From Kitasatospora aureofaciens (GTDB lineage Bacteria; Actinomycetota; Actinomycetes; Streptomycetales; Streptomycetaceae): a stretch of DNA of 64,000 nucleotides. The stretch lies in the NCBI GenBank assembly GCA_000720845.1, contig JODU01000019.1:149365-213364 (forward strand), written 5' to 3'. A model generated the notes under the pieces. That model worked only from the letters and a program-made list of their open reading frames with translations. It had not been told where the DNA came from and made no database searches. The translations under genes and the position numbers were made by a program. Positions 33,633 to 42,850 of the stretch are shown piece by piece (within the stretch, counting starts at the first letter, position 1; each line of letters starts with the position of its first letter).

Positions 33633-34997
33633 ATGACGTCGGCCACGGCGACGGGAACCGGCCAGGCCCCCCAAGGCCCGCCGGTCCCCGCCGCCCCCAA
33701 GTCGCGCAGGAGCGTGACCGGCACCCGCAGGTCCGTGGCGGCGCTGTTCGTGCTGCCCGCCCTGGTGCTGCTCGGCGCGCTCGTGGTCTACCCGATCGGG
33801 TACTCGCTGATCCGCAGCTTCTACGACCAGTCCGGCGACTCCTTCGCCGGGTTCGACAACTACGAGACGCTGTTCACCGACGACGGCATCCGCACCGCCC
33901 TGAAGAACAACATCATCTGGGTGGTGTTCGCGCCGACGGTCGCCACCGCGCTGGGTCTGATCTTCGCGGTGCTGACCGAACGCATCCGCTGGGGCACGGC
34001 GTTCAAGCTGGTCGTCTTCATGCCGATGGCGATCTCGATGCTCGCCGCCGGCATCATCTTCCGCCTGGTGTACGACCAGGACCCGGACAGGGGCGTCGCC
34101 AACGCGGTGTGGGTCGGGGTGCACGACACGTTCGCCGAGTCGTCCGCGTTCCCGAAGGCGCACCCGGGCCGCGACTCGCCGCTGAAGCCCGCCGGCGGGG
34201 GCGCGTTCATCACGAAGCAGCCGGTGAGCGCGGGCGCCCCGGTCGTCCTGCCCCTGGTGGGCGTCGCCCCCGACCTGATGCCCGACGGAGCGAAGAAGGC
34301 CGCGACCGCCGAGCCCGCGGACGGGAAGGTCACCGGCACCACCTGGCAGGACTTCACCCGCGGCAAGGGCGTCGGCAAGCTCGGCGGCGTCGACGCGGCC
34401 GAGCTGGGCTACGCCGGGATGAAGATCGAGGCGGTCAAGGACGGCGAGGTCGTGGCGTCGACCACGGCGGCCGGGGACGGCACCTTCACGCTGCCCGCGG
34501 CGGCGGACGGGGCGCTGCTCAGGCTGCCCGCCGACAACTTCAAGGAGCCGTACAACGGCCTGAACTGGCTCGGCCCCTCCCTGGTCACCCCGGCGATCAT
34601 CGGATCGTACGTATGGATGTGGGCGGGCTTCGCGATGGTGCTGATCGCGGCCGGACTGGCGGGCATGCCCCGCGAGCTGCTCGAAGCCGCCCGGGTGGAC
34701 GGCGCCAACGAGTGGCAGGTCTTCAGACGGGTCACGGTGCCGCTCCTCGCACCCGTCCTCGCGGTCGTGGTCGTCACCCTGATGATCAACGTGCTGAAGG
34801 TCTTCGACCTGGTCTTCATCATCGCCCCGGGCTCCTCCCAGGACGACGCGAACGTGCTCGCCCTGGAGCTGTACCGCAAGGGCTTCGCCTCGGACCAGCC
34901 GGGCGTCGCCAGCGCCATCGCGGTGTTCCTGCTGCTCCTGGTCATCCCGGTGATGTGGTTCAACGTACGGCGACTTCGGCGGGAGGTGCGGCGATGA
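33633..34997 (+). CDS. Sugar ABC transporter permease (AglF-like, with inserted outside domain)
   Basis: The 454-aa protein is far longer than the usual 290-330. Membrane helices start at about residue 36 (VAALFVLPALVLLGALVVY). Residues about 147-308 form a hydrophilic insert between IIFRLVYDQDPDRG and NWLGPSLVTPAIIGSYVWMW. This insert includes a beta-rich piece (IEAVKDGEVVASTTAAGDG) resembling a carboxypeptidase-regulatory-like fold and should lie outside the membrane. The EAA loop (LLEAARVDGANEWQVFRRVT, about residue 350) contacts the ATPase. The coding frame is intact. The start at 33633 follows GGGGGCTGAGG. Confidence 0.88.
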   Translation: MTSATATGTGQAPQGPPVPAAPKSRRSVTGTRRSVAALFVLPALVLLGALVVYPIGYSLIRSFYDQSGDSFAGFDNYETLFTDDGIRTALKNNIIWVVFAPTVATALGLIFAVLTERIRWGTAFKLVVFMPMAISMLAAGIIFRLVYDQDPDRGVANAVWVGVHDTFAESSAFPKAHPGRDSPLKPAGGGAFITKQPVSAGAPVVLPLVGVAPDLMPDGAKKAATAEPADGKVTGTTWQDFTRGKGVGKLGGVDAAELGYAGMKIEAVKDGEVVASTTAAGDGTFTLPAAADGALLRLPADNFKEPYNGLNWLGPSLVTPAIIGSYVWMWAGFAMVLIAAGLAGMPRELLEAARVDGANEWQVFRRVTVPLLAPVLAVVVVTLMINVLKVFDLVFIIAPGSSQDDANVLALELYRKGFASDQPGVASAIAVFLLLLVIPVMWFNVRRLRREVRR

Positions 34998-35875
34998 CCG
35001 CGGACACGGGTTCCCTCACCGCCCGGCGGACGCTCGGGTCCCGGCTCACCGAGGCCGTCAGCGGCGGTCTCGTCCGGGTGTTCCTGATCGTGGTCGGCCT
35101 GTTCTGGCTGGTCCCGACGATCGGGCTGCTGCTGTCCTCGCTTCGCACGCCCGAGGACATGGCGGCCGAGGGCTGGTGGAAGGTCTTCACCGAGCCCTCG
35201 CAGCTCACCTTCCAGAGCTACGAGGAGCTGCTGAAGAACGGCGACATCACCTCCTCCCTCCTCAACACCGCGCTGATCACCGTCCCCGCGACCGTCCTGG
35301 TCGTGGTCATCGGGGCCCTGGCCGGATACGCCTTCGCGTGGATGGACTTCCCGGGCCGCGACTGGTGGTTCCTGGCGGTGGTCGGGCTGCTCGTGGTACC
35401 CGTGCAGGTCGCCCTGATCCCGATCGCCGAACTCTTCGGCAAGATCGGCCTGTTCGGCTCGATGCTCGGCGTGATCCTCTTCCACGTCGGTTTCGGACTG
35501 CCCTTCGCGGTGTTCCTGCTGCGGAACTTCTTCGCGGAGATCCCGAGGGAGCTGCTGGAGGCGGCCCGCCTGGACGGCGCCGGTGAACTGCGGCTGTTCG
35601 TCCGGGTGGTGATGCCGCTCGGCGGGCCCGCGATCGCCAGCCTGGGCATCTTCCAGTTCCTGTGGGTGTGGAACGACATGCTGGTCGCGCTGATCTTCTC
35701 GGACTCCGACAGCCAGCCGATCACGGTAGCCCTGCAGACGCAGGTACGGCAGTTCGGCAACAACATCGACGTGCTGGCACCGGGCGCGTTCATCTCCATG
35801 GTGATCCCGCTGGCCGTGTTCTTCGCGTTCCAGCGGCAGTTCGTCTCCGGCGTCATGGCGGGCGCCGTCAAGTAA
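34994..35875 (+). CDS. Sugar ABC transporter permease (AglG-like)
   Basis: The 293-aa permease has six predicted helices and the EAA loop ELLEAARLDGAGELRLFVRVVMP. It begins MTADTGSLTARRTLGSRLTE with a GGGAGGTG ribosome binding site, and its ATG overlaps the preceding stop (ATGA). It completes the importer except for the ATPase, which is absent from this locus. In Streptomyces the shared ATPase MsiK usually drives such systems. A strong hairpin follows. Confidence 0.9.
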   Translation: MTADTGSLTARRTLGSRLTEAVSGGLVRVFLIVVGLFWLVPTIGLLLSSLRTPEDMAAEGWWKVFTEPSQLTFQSYEELLKNGDITSSLLNTALITVPATVLVVVIGALAGYAFAWMDFPGRDWWFLAVVGLLVVPVQVALIPIAELFGKIGLFGSMLGVILFHVGFGLPFAVFLLRNFFAEIPRELLEAARLDGAGELRLFVRVVMPLGGPAIASLGIFQFLWVWNDMLVALIFSDSDSQPITVALQTQVRQFGNNIDVLAPGAFISMVIPLAVFFAFQRQFVSGVMAGAVK

Positions 35876-35894
35876 CCGCCTCGACACCACCCTT

Positions 35895-35927
35895 GAGGGG
35901 GCGGGCCGGTCTCCGGTCCGCCCCCTC
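35895..35927 (+). terminator. Terminator of the sugar ABC operon
   Basis: GAGGGGGCGG (35895-35904) pairs with CCGCCCCCTC (35918-35927). The loop can extend the stem through CCGG/CCGG and one G-U pair to about 15 bp. It lies 19 bp after the permease stop. Confidence 0.9.
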
Positions 35928-36040
35928 ATCCGTACGGGCACAACGTCCCCCGAATGCCCCGGGGACCGTAACCAACCCGCTCCGCGGGACGTTGCCGGGC
36001 CGAACGCCCGCACCGATCCCGCCGACCGATGGATGTCCCC

Positions 36041-38326
36041 GTGCCCAGGTTCAGTGTCATCGTTCCCGCGTACCAGGTGCAGGCCTATCTGCACGCGTGC
36101 CTGGAGTCGGTGCTGGCCCAGTCGTACCCGGACTTCGAGGTGATCGTGGTCGACGACTGCTCGCCGGACGCCTGCGGCGCGATCGCCGACGAGTTCGCGG
36201 CCCTCGACCCGCGCGTCCGCGTCCTGCGCCTGCCGCGCAACGAGGGCCTGGGCCCCGCCCGCAATGCCGGGATGGACCGGGCGGGCGGCGACTACCTGGT
36301 CTTCCTCGACGGCGACGACACCCTCACCCCGCACGCGCTGCGCGGCATCGCCGACCGGATCAAGGAGACGGGCGAGCCGGACGTCCTGGTCTACGACTAC
36401 GCGCGCACGTACTGGACCGGTGAGACGGTGCGCAACCGGGCCGCCGCGCACCTCACCGAGCAGGGCCCGGCGCCGTTCCGGCTCAGCGACCGGCCGGGGC
36501 TGCTGGAGCTGCTGATGGTGGCCTGGAACAAGGCGGTGCGGCGGGAGTTCGCCGAGCGCGAGGGGCTCGCCTTCCCGCCGGGCTACTACGAGGACACCCC
36601 GTGGACGTACCCGGTGCTGATGACGGCGGGCTCCATCGCCACCCTGGACCGGGTCTGCGTCCACTACCGGCAGCGCCTGCGGGGCAGCATCCTGGGCACG
36701 CCGAGCGAGCGGCACCTGGACGTCTTCACACAGTACGACCGCGTCTTCGCGTTCCTGGAGTCGCGCACGCAGACGCACCCGGAGGCGCGCGAGGAGCTGG
36801 CCCGCTGGCGGCCGGTCCTGTACCGCCGCATGGCCGACCACCTCACGACGGTGTACACCCGCCCCGACCGCCTCCCGCGCTCCCTGCGCGCCGAGTTCCT
36901 GCGCCGGGCCCGCGTGCACTGCCGCCGCTACCGGGTCTCCGGCGCCCGGGCTCCGCTGCCCGTCCGTCTCCGCCACGCCCTGCTCCGCCTCGGCCTGCGC
37001 CGCACCTACGGGGCGCTGCGCCTCGCCTCCGCCCTGCGCCGCCGCACGGCGAAGGTCACCGCGGGGCTGCTGCGCGCCGCCCGCACCGGCGCCCTGCGCC
37101 TGCACTACCGCCTCCAGCGCTGCCTCCCGCTCCGCGCCGACCGTGCCGTCTTCGCCGTCGAGGGCGACCGGGGGTACGGCCGCGACCCGGGCGCCCTGGA
37201 GGAGGCGTTCCGCCGCCTCGCGCCGCACGTGCGCACGGCGTGGGCCGCCGACCCGGTGCTCCACCACACCGTGCCGCCCGGCACGCGCCGGCTGACCCCG
37301 GGCACGGCCGCCCACTGGACCGCCCTGGCCCGCTCCCGCTACCTGGTGTGCGACGCCGCCTTCGGCGCGGGCCTGGTCAGGCGCCGGGGGCAGGTCCTGG
37401 TCCAGACGCAGACCGGGACCCCGCTGGGGCACATGGGCCTGGACCTCCAGGAGCACCCGGCCGCCGCGCGCGGCACCGACTTCGCCCGGCTGCTGCGCGA
37501 GGCCGGCACCTGGGACTACGTGGTCTCCGCCAACCGCCACTCCACCCTGACCTGGGAACGGGTGCACCCCGGCGGCTGGACCACCCTGGAGTACGGCCAG
37601 CCGCGCACCGACGTCCTCCAGCGGGCGACGGCGGCGGACGTGGCCCGGCTGCGCGAGACCCTCGGCATCCCCGAGGGCACGGTCGCGATCCTGTACGCGC
37701 CCGCCCACCGCGACTACCGGCGCACCCAGCGCTCCGCCCTGGACCTGCAGCGCGTCGTGCGCCGGCTCGGCCCGCGCTTCATGGTGCTGGCCCGCGCCCA
37801 CCCCCGGCACGGCGGCCCGCTCGCCGCGTCCGGCGGCCGGGTCCTCGACGTCACCGGCCACCCGCACGTGGAGTCGCTGAGCCTGGCCTCGGACGCCCTG
37901 GTCACCGACTACTCGTCCCTGATGTTCGACTACGCGGGCCTGGACCGTCCGATCGTGCTCCACGCCCACGAGCGGGAGGCGTACGAGGCGGCCCGCGGCA
38001 CCTACGTCGACCTGCGCTCCTTCCCGCCGGGCGCGATCGCGCGGGACGAGGACGAGCTGATCGGCCTGTTCGCCAGCGGCGAGTGGCACGGCGCCCGGTC
38101 GGCGCGGCTGCGGGCCGCCTTCCGCGAGCGGTTCTGCCCCTACGACGACGGCCGCGCCGCCGAGCGCGTGGTGCGCCGGGTCGTGCTGGGCGAGTCGGAC
38201 CTGCCGCCGGTCGTGCCGCTCGCCGAGCGCCGCCCCGCGCCCTCGGCCGCGGCCGTCCTCGCCCGCACCCCGCTGGCCACGGTGCCGCAACCCGCGGGGC
38301 CCCGCACCGTCACCGACAGCCTCTGA
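36041..38326 (+). CDS. GT2 - TagF-like fusion glycosyl/glycerophosphotransferase 1
   Basis: The 761-aa protein begins PRFSVIVPAYQVQAYLHACL, a GT2 GT-A domain (1-230) with VVDDCSPDA and LVFLDGDDTL. A basic helical linker follows (about 270-370), then a CDP-glycerol glycerophosphotransferase (TagF/TagB) domain with YAPAHRDYRRTQ and DALVTDYSSLMFDYAGLDRP. In the canonical HGTPLK motif it reads QTQTGTPLGHMG, so the usual catalytic His is Thr. RAHPRH keeps the second His region. Such enzymes add a sugar and a polyol-phosphate to wall glycopolymers. I chose GTG 36041 by likeness to the next two genes; ATG 36029 is possible. Confidence 0.82.
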   Translation: MPRFSVIVPAYQVQAYLHACLESVLAQSYPDFEVIVVDDCSPDACGAIADEFAALDPRVRVLRLPRNEGLGPARNAGMDRAGGDYLVFLDGDDTLTPHALRGIADRIKETGEPDVLVYDYARTYWTGETVRNRAAAHLTEQGPAPFRLSDRPGLLELLMVAWNKAVRREFAEREGLAFPPGYYEDTPWTYPVLMTAGSIATLDRVCVHYRQRLRGSILGTPSERHLDVFTQYDRVFAFLESRTQTHPEAREELARWRPVLYRRMADHLTTVYTRPDRLPRSLRAEFLRRARVHCRRYRVSGARAPLPVRLRHALLRLGLRRTYGALRLASALRRRTAKVTAGLLRAARTGALRLHYRLQRCLPLRADRAVFAVEGDRGYGRDPGALEEAFRRLAPHVRTAWAADPVLHHTVPPGTRRLTPGTAAHWTALARSRYLVCDAAFGAGLVRRRGQVLVQTQTGTPLGHMGLDLQEHPAAARGTDFARLLREAGTWDYVVSANRHSTLTWERVHPGGWTTLEYGQPRTDVLQRATAADVARLRETLGIPEGTVAILYAPAHRDYRRTQRSALDLQRVVRRLGPRFMVLARAHPRHGGPLAASGGRVLDVTGHPHVESLSLASDALVTDYSSLMFDYAGLDRPIVLHAHEREAYEAARGTYVDLRSFPPGAIARDEDELIGLFASGEWHGARSARLRAAFRERFCPYDDGRAAERVVRRVVLGESDLPPVVPLAERRPAPSAAAVLARTPLATVPQPAGPRTVTDSL

Positions 38327-38400
38327 CCGCCGTTTGCCCACGGGGAGTTCCCCCCTGGTACCGGGACGAGTCGGACCAGGACCACGAGAGAAAGAGCAGT

Positions 38401-40608
38401 ATGCCCCGCTTCAGCATCATCGTCCCGTCCCATGGGGTCGCGGGGCGGCTCTCCCAGGCACTGGACTCGGTCCTCGGCCAGTCCTTCGGCGACTTCGAGC
38501 TGATCCCGGTCTGCGACGGCCCGGACGGCACCGCGGCGGACGTCGCCGGGGAGCACGCCGAGCGGGACTCCCGGGTGACGCCCGTGCACTCGCCGCCGTC
38601 GGCCGGTCTGGCCGGGGCGCGCAACGCCGGGATGCGGGCGGCGACCGGCGCGTACCTGCTGTTCCTCGACGGCGACGACGTCCTCGTGCCCGGGGCGCTG
38701 ACGGCCCTGGACGCACGCCTCGCGGACACCGGCGGCGTCGATGTCCTCTACTTCGAGTACGAGCGCGTGCCCTGGTGGGAGGGCGAGACCACCAACCCGG
38801 CCGCCCCGCTGCTGGCGAAGGCCCCGGACGGCGCCTTCACCCCCGACCGCGCCCCGCAGCTGACCGGCGTGCACCTGCCCGCCTGGAGCGCGGTCCACCG
38901 CCGCACCTTCCTCACCGAGCGCCGGCTGGACTTCCCCGCCGGGCACTACACGGACATCGGCTTCGGTGCCCGGGTCGCGGCCCGCGCCGAACGGGTGGCG
39001 GTGCTGCGCGAGGTGGTCGTACGGCACCGGGTGCGGCGGCAGGGCAACCGGCTGAACCTGCCCGGCGAGCACCACGCGGACCTGCTCGACCAGGCCGAGC
39101 TGGCGCTCGCGCACGCCGCCGGACTCGGCCTGCCGCCCGAGCGGCGCGGACCGCTGTTCGAGCAGCTCTTCGCGGCGGTCCTGAAGACCGCCACCCACCC
39201 CCGGCGCCTGACCCGGCGCGAGCGCCGCGTCTTCTACCGCCGGGCGAGCCGCCTCTACCGGCGCCACCGCCCCGCGGGCTACCGGCCACCGGGCGGACGG
39301 CTCGGCGTGCAGCACCGGCTGCTGGCGTCGGGGTCGTACGCGGGCTTCCGCGCGCTGCGCACCGCCAACCGCGCGGCGACCGCCCTGCTGCGCCGCCTGC
39401 CGTGGCCGCGGGGGCTGCGCACCCGCCTGCGCTACCGCCGCCACCTGCGCCGCCCGCTGGACCCGAACCTCGTCGTGTACTGCGCCTACTGGGGCCGCGG
39501 CTACGCCTGCAACCCGGCCGCGATCCACGCCAGGGCCCGCGAACTCGCCCCGCACCTGAAGTCGGTGTTCCTGGTCGAGCCGGACCAGGCGCACACCGTG
39601 CCGGAGGGCGTCGACCACGCCGTCATCGGCAGCCACCGGTACTGGGAGGTGCTGGCCCGCGCCACGTACCTGGTGAACAACGCCAACTTCGCCGAGGGCG
39701 TCGTCAAGCGCCCCGGCAGCGTGCACGTGCAGACCCAGCACGGCACGCCGCTGAAGACGATGGGCGTGGACCAGTCGACGTACCCGGTGGTGGCGGCGGC
39801 CACGGGCAGCTTCAGCAAGCTGCTCGGCCGGGTGGACCGCTGGGACTTCAACCTGTCCGCCAACCGGCACTCCACTCAGATGTGGGAGCGCGCCTTCCCG
39901 GGCTCCTACGAGCACCTGGAGTACGGCTATCCGCGCAACGACGTCTACTGCACGGCGACCGCCGAGGACGTGGCCCGCGTCCGGCGCGAACTGGGCGTCC
40001 CGGAGGGGAGGACGGCGGTCCTGTACGCGCCCACGCACCGGGACTGGGAGACCGGCTTCGGCGCGGGCGGCCTGGACCTGGAGGCGTTCTGCGAGGCGGC
40101 CGGCGAGGACGTGGTGGTGCTGCTGCGCGCCCACTACTTCTACGACCGGGGCGGCAGCCGGGAACGCACCGGCCGGATCATCGACGTGACCGCGCACCGC
40201 TCCTCCGAGGACGTGTGCCTGGCCGCGGACGCGCTGGTCACCGACTACTCGTCCATCATGTTCGACTACGCCAACCTGAACCGCCCGATCGTCGTGTACG
40301 CCGAGGACTGGGACGTCTACCGGGAGACCCGCGGCGTCTACTTCGACCTGATGGCGGCGCCCCCGGGTCCGGTGGCGCGCACGCCGGAGGAACTGGCCCG
40401 CGTCTTCGCCGACGGCACCTACGCGGGCCCGGAGTCGACGGCACTGCGGGCCGCCTTCCGGGAGCGGTTCTGCGAGTTCGACGACGGCCGGGCCGCCGAG
40501 CGCGTCGTGCGCCGGGTGCTGCTCGGCGAGCCGCCCGAGGCGCTGCCGCCCGTGATCCCGCTCGCGGAGCGCGTCCCGGCCCCCGCCGCCACCCTCGTAA
40601 GGAGCTGA
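38401..40608 (+). CDS. GT2 - TagF-like fusion glycosyl/glycerophosphotransferase 2
   Basis: The 735-aa protein starts MPRFSIIVPSHGVAGRLSQAL. Its GT-A domain keeps LLFLDGDDVL but has PVCDGPDGT where the others have VVDDCSPD, so its nucleotide-binding Asp pair is altered. The C-terminal TagF domain looks fully canonical: QTQHGTPLKTMGVDQ with the catalytic-type His, YAPTHRDWE, LLRAHYFYDRG and DALVTDYSSIMFDYANLNRP. It is 75 bp downstream of gene 1 and 7 bp before gene 3, one operon. Polyol-phosphate transfer to a wall polymer at the inner membrane face is inferred from the family. Confidence 0.85.
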   Translation: MPRFSIIVPSHGVAGRLSQALDSVLGQSFGDFELIPVCDGPDGTAADVAGEHAERDSRVTPVHSPPSAGLAGARNAGMRAATGAYLLFLDGDDVLVPGALTALDARLADTGGVDVLYFEYERVPWWEGETTNPAAPLLAKAPDGAFTPDRAPQLTGVHLPAWSAVHRRTFLTERRLDFPAGHYTDIGFGARVAARAERVAVLREVVVRHRVRRQGNRLNLPGEHHADLLDQAELALAHAAGLGLPPERRGPLFEQLFAAVLKTATHPRRLTRRERRVFYRRASRLYRRHRPAGYRPPGGRLGVQHRLLASGSYAGFRALRTANRAATALLRRLPWPRGLRTRLRYRRHLRRPLDPNLVVYCAYWGRGYACNPAAIHARARELAPHLKSVFLVEPDQAHTVPEGVDHAVIGSHRYWEVLARATYLVNNANFAEGVVKRPGSVHVQTQHGTPLKTMGVDQSTYPVVAAATGSFSKLLGRVDRWDFNLSANRHSTQMWERAFPGSYEHLEYGYPRNDVYCTATAEDVARVRRELGVPEGRTAVLYAPTHRDWETGFGAGGLDLEAFCEAAGEDVVVLLRAHYFYDRGGSRERTGRIIDVTAHRSSEDVCLAADALVTDYSSIMFDYANLNRPIVVYAEDWDVYRETRGVYFDLMAAPPGPVARTPEELARVFADGTYAGPESTALRAAFRERFCEFDDGRAAERVVRRVLLGEPPEALPPVIPLAERVPAPAATLVRS

Positions 40609-40615
40609 CCCCGCC

Positions 40616-42850
40616 GTGCCCCGCTTCAGCGTCATCGTCCCCTGTTTCAAGGTGCAGGGCTTCCTGCGCGAGTGCCTCGACTCGGTCCTGGACCAGTCCT
40701 TCCGGGACATCGAGGTGATCGCCGTCGACGACTGCTCCCCGGACGGCTCGGGGGCGATCCTGGACGAGTACGCGGCCCGCGACGAGCGGGTGCGCGTGCT
40801 GCACCTGGAGGAGAACGTCGGCCTCGGCCGGGCCCGCAACGCCGGGCTGCCGCACGCCACCGGCGACTACCTCTTCTTCCTCGACAGCGACGACACCCTC
40901 ACCCCGGGCGCCCTGCGCGCCATGGGGGACCGGCTCGCGGAGACCGACGACCCGGACGTGCTGGTCTTCGACTACGCGCGCACCTACTGGTGGGGCGGCA
41001 CCCGCCGCAACGTCCTGGCCCGGGTGCTCGCGGAGGCGGGCGACGGCACGTTCACGGCGGCCGGCCACCCCGAGATCCTCGACCTGTTGATGGTGGTGTG
41101 GAACAAGGTCTACCGGCGCGACTTCGTCGAGCGGGAGGGCTTCACCTTCCCGCCCGGCTACTACGAGGACACGCCCTGGACCTTCCCGGTGATGTTCAGC
41201 GCGGAGCGGATCGCCGCACTGGACCGGATCTGCCTGAACTACCGCCAGCGCCGCCAGGGCAACATCCTGTCCACCACCAGCCGCAAGCACTTCGACGTCC
41301 ACGCGCAGTACGAGCGGGTCTTCGCCTTCCTCGACGCCCGCCCGGAGCTGGCGGCCCGGTGGCGGCCGTTCCTGCACGCCAAGATGGGCGAGCACTGCCT
41401 GGACATCCTGTCCAAGCCGGACCGGCTGCCGCCGTCCGACCGGGCCGAGTTCTTCCACCGCACCGCCGAGATGTTCCGCGCGCACCGGCCCGAGGGCGCG
41501 GCGGCTCCGGCCGAACTCAGGGTGCTGGAGGGGTCGTACGCCGCCTACCGGTTGCGCCGGCAGTCCGGGCGGGCGGCCCGGGAGGCGGAGCGCCGGACCC
41601 GGCAGGCGCGCGGCGCGGTCGCGGCGCGGGCCCGCCGGGTCGCCGCCGCGCTCCCCCGCCGCTCCCTGGACCCCGGCCTCGTCGTGTACTCGGCGTTCTC
41701 CCACCGGGGCGTGCTCGGCGACCCCGCCGCGATCCACCGCGCCGCCCGTGAACTCGCGCCGCACCTGCGCGGGGTGTGGGTGGTGCGGGACGAGGAGAGC
41801 GCGGCGGACCCCGCCCTGCTGCCGCCGGGCACCGAGCACGTGGTCCTGGGCAGTGCCGCCTACCGCCGGGTGACCGAGCGGGCGGCGTTCTTCGTCAACA
41901 ACGTCAACTGGCCCGGCACGGTGGCCAAGCGGGACGGCAGCGTCCACATCCACACCCACCAGGGCACCCCGCTCAAGTACATGGGCGTCGACCTGCTGGG
42001 CAGGCCCGGCGCCCGGCACGGTCTGGACGTGCCGCAGATGCTGCGCCGGGCCGACCGCTGGGACCACAGCCTGGTCGCGAGCCGGTACGCGGAGCGGATC
42101 TGGGAGCGGGCCTACCCCTGCCACTTCGCGTCGGCGCGGACCGGCAGCCCGCGCAACGACGTCCTGGTCGACGCCGGTCCCGAGGACGGCCGCCGGGTCC
42201 GCGAGCGGCTCGGCCTCCCCCAGGACCACACCGTCGTGCTGTACGCGCCGACCCGCCGCGAGTACCGGCGCGGCGGGCTCGTCGAGCGTCTCGACGTGGC
42301 CCGGCTCGCCGCCGACCTCGGCGAGGGCCACACCCTGGTGGTGCGCCTGCACCCGTCCCTCGCCACCGGCCCGGCGCGCGGCCTGGGCCTCGCGGAGCTG
42401 CACCGCCGGGGCGTGGTGGTCGACGCGACGGACGAACCGCACGTGGAGGACCTGATGCTCGCCTCCGACCTGCTGATCACCGACTACTCCGCCCTGATGT
42501 TCGACTACGCCCTCCTGGACCGGCCGATCCTGATCCACGCCGACGACTGGGGCCCGTACCGGGCGACCCGCGGCACGTACTTCGACATCACCGAGGAGGC
42601 ACCCGGGCACGTCTCGCGCTCCTACCGGGAGCTGGCGTGGCTGCTGGCGTCCGGGGCGTGGCGGGACGAGGAGGCGGCGCGGCTGCGGGCGTCCTTCCGG
42701 GCCCGGTACTGCGAGTACGAGGACGGCAGGGCCGCCGAGCGGGTGGTGCGGACGCTGCTGCTCGGTGAGTCGATGCCCGCGCCGGAGCCGTCCGGCGTCC
42801 CCGGTGCCCGCGCCGTCCCGTCCGGACGCGACCTGCTGCCCTCCACATGA
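40616..42850 (+). CDS. GT2 - TagF-like fusion glycosyl/glycerophosphotransferase 3
   Basis: The 744-aa protein starts with GTG after AAGGAG. Its GT-A domain is canonical (SVIVPCFKVQGFLRECLDSV, VDDCSPDGSG, YLFFLDSDDTL). In the TagF domain the motif is HTHQGTPLKYMG, so the position of the catalytic His is Gln, with His one residue earlier. It has YAPTRREYRRGG, VVRLHPSLATG and LLITDYSALMFDYALLDRP. By these differences it groups with gene 1 rather than genes 2 and 4. Its stop overlaps the next start (ATGA). Confidence 0.85.
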   Translation: MPRFSVIVPCFKVQGFLRECLDSVLDQSFRDIEVIAVDDCSPDGSGAILDEYAARDERVRVLHLEENVGLGRARNAGLPHATGDYLFFLDSDDTLTPGALRAMGDRLAETDDPDVLVFDYARTYWWGGTRRNVLARVLAEAGDGTFTAAGHPEILDLLMVVWNKVYRRDFVEREGFTFPPGYYEDTPWTFPVMFSAERIAALDRICLNYRQRRQGNILSTTSRKHFDVHAQYERVFAFLDARPELAARWRPFLHAKMGEHCLDILSKPDRLPPSDRAEFFHRTAEMFRAHRPEGAAAPAELRVLEGSYAAYRLRRQSGRAAREAERRTRQARGAVAARARRVAAALPRRSLDPGLVVYSAFSHRGVLGDPAAIHRAARELAPHLRGVWVVRDEESAADPALLPPGTEHVVLGSAAYRRVTERAAFFVNNVNWPGTVAKRDGSVHIHTHQGTPLKYMGVDLLGRPGARHGLDVPQMLRRADRWDHSLVASRYAERIWERAYPCHFASARTGSPRNDVLVDAGPEDGRRVRERLGLPQDHTVVLYAPTRREYRRGGLVERLDVARLAADLGEGHTLVVRLHPSLATGPARGLGLAELHRRGVVVDATDEPHVEDLMLASDLLITDYSALMFDYALLDRPILIHADDWGPYRATRGTYFDITEEAPGHVSRSYRELAWLLASGAWRDEEAARLRASFRARYCEYEDGRAAERVVRTLLLGESMPAPEPSGVPGARAVPSGRDLLPST

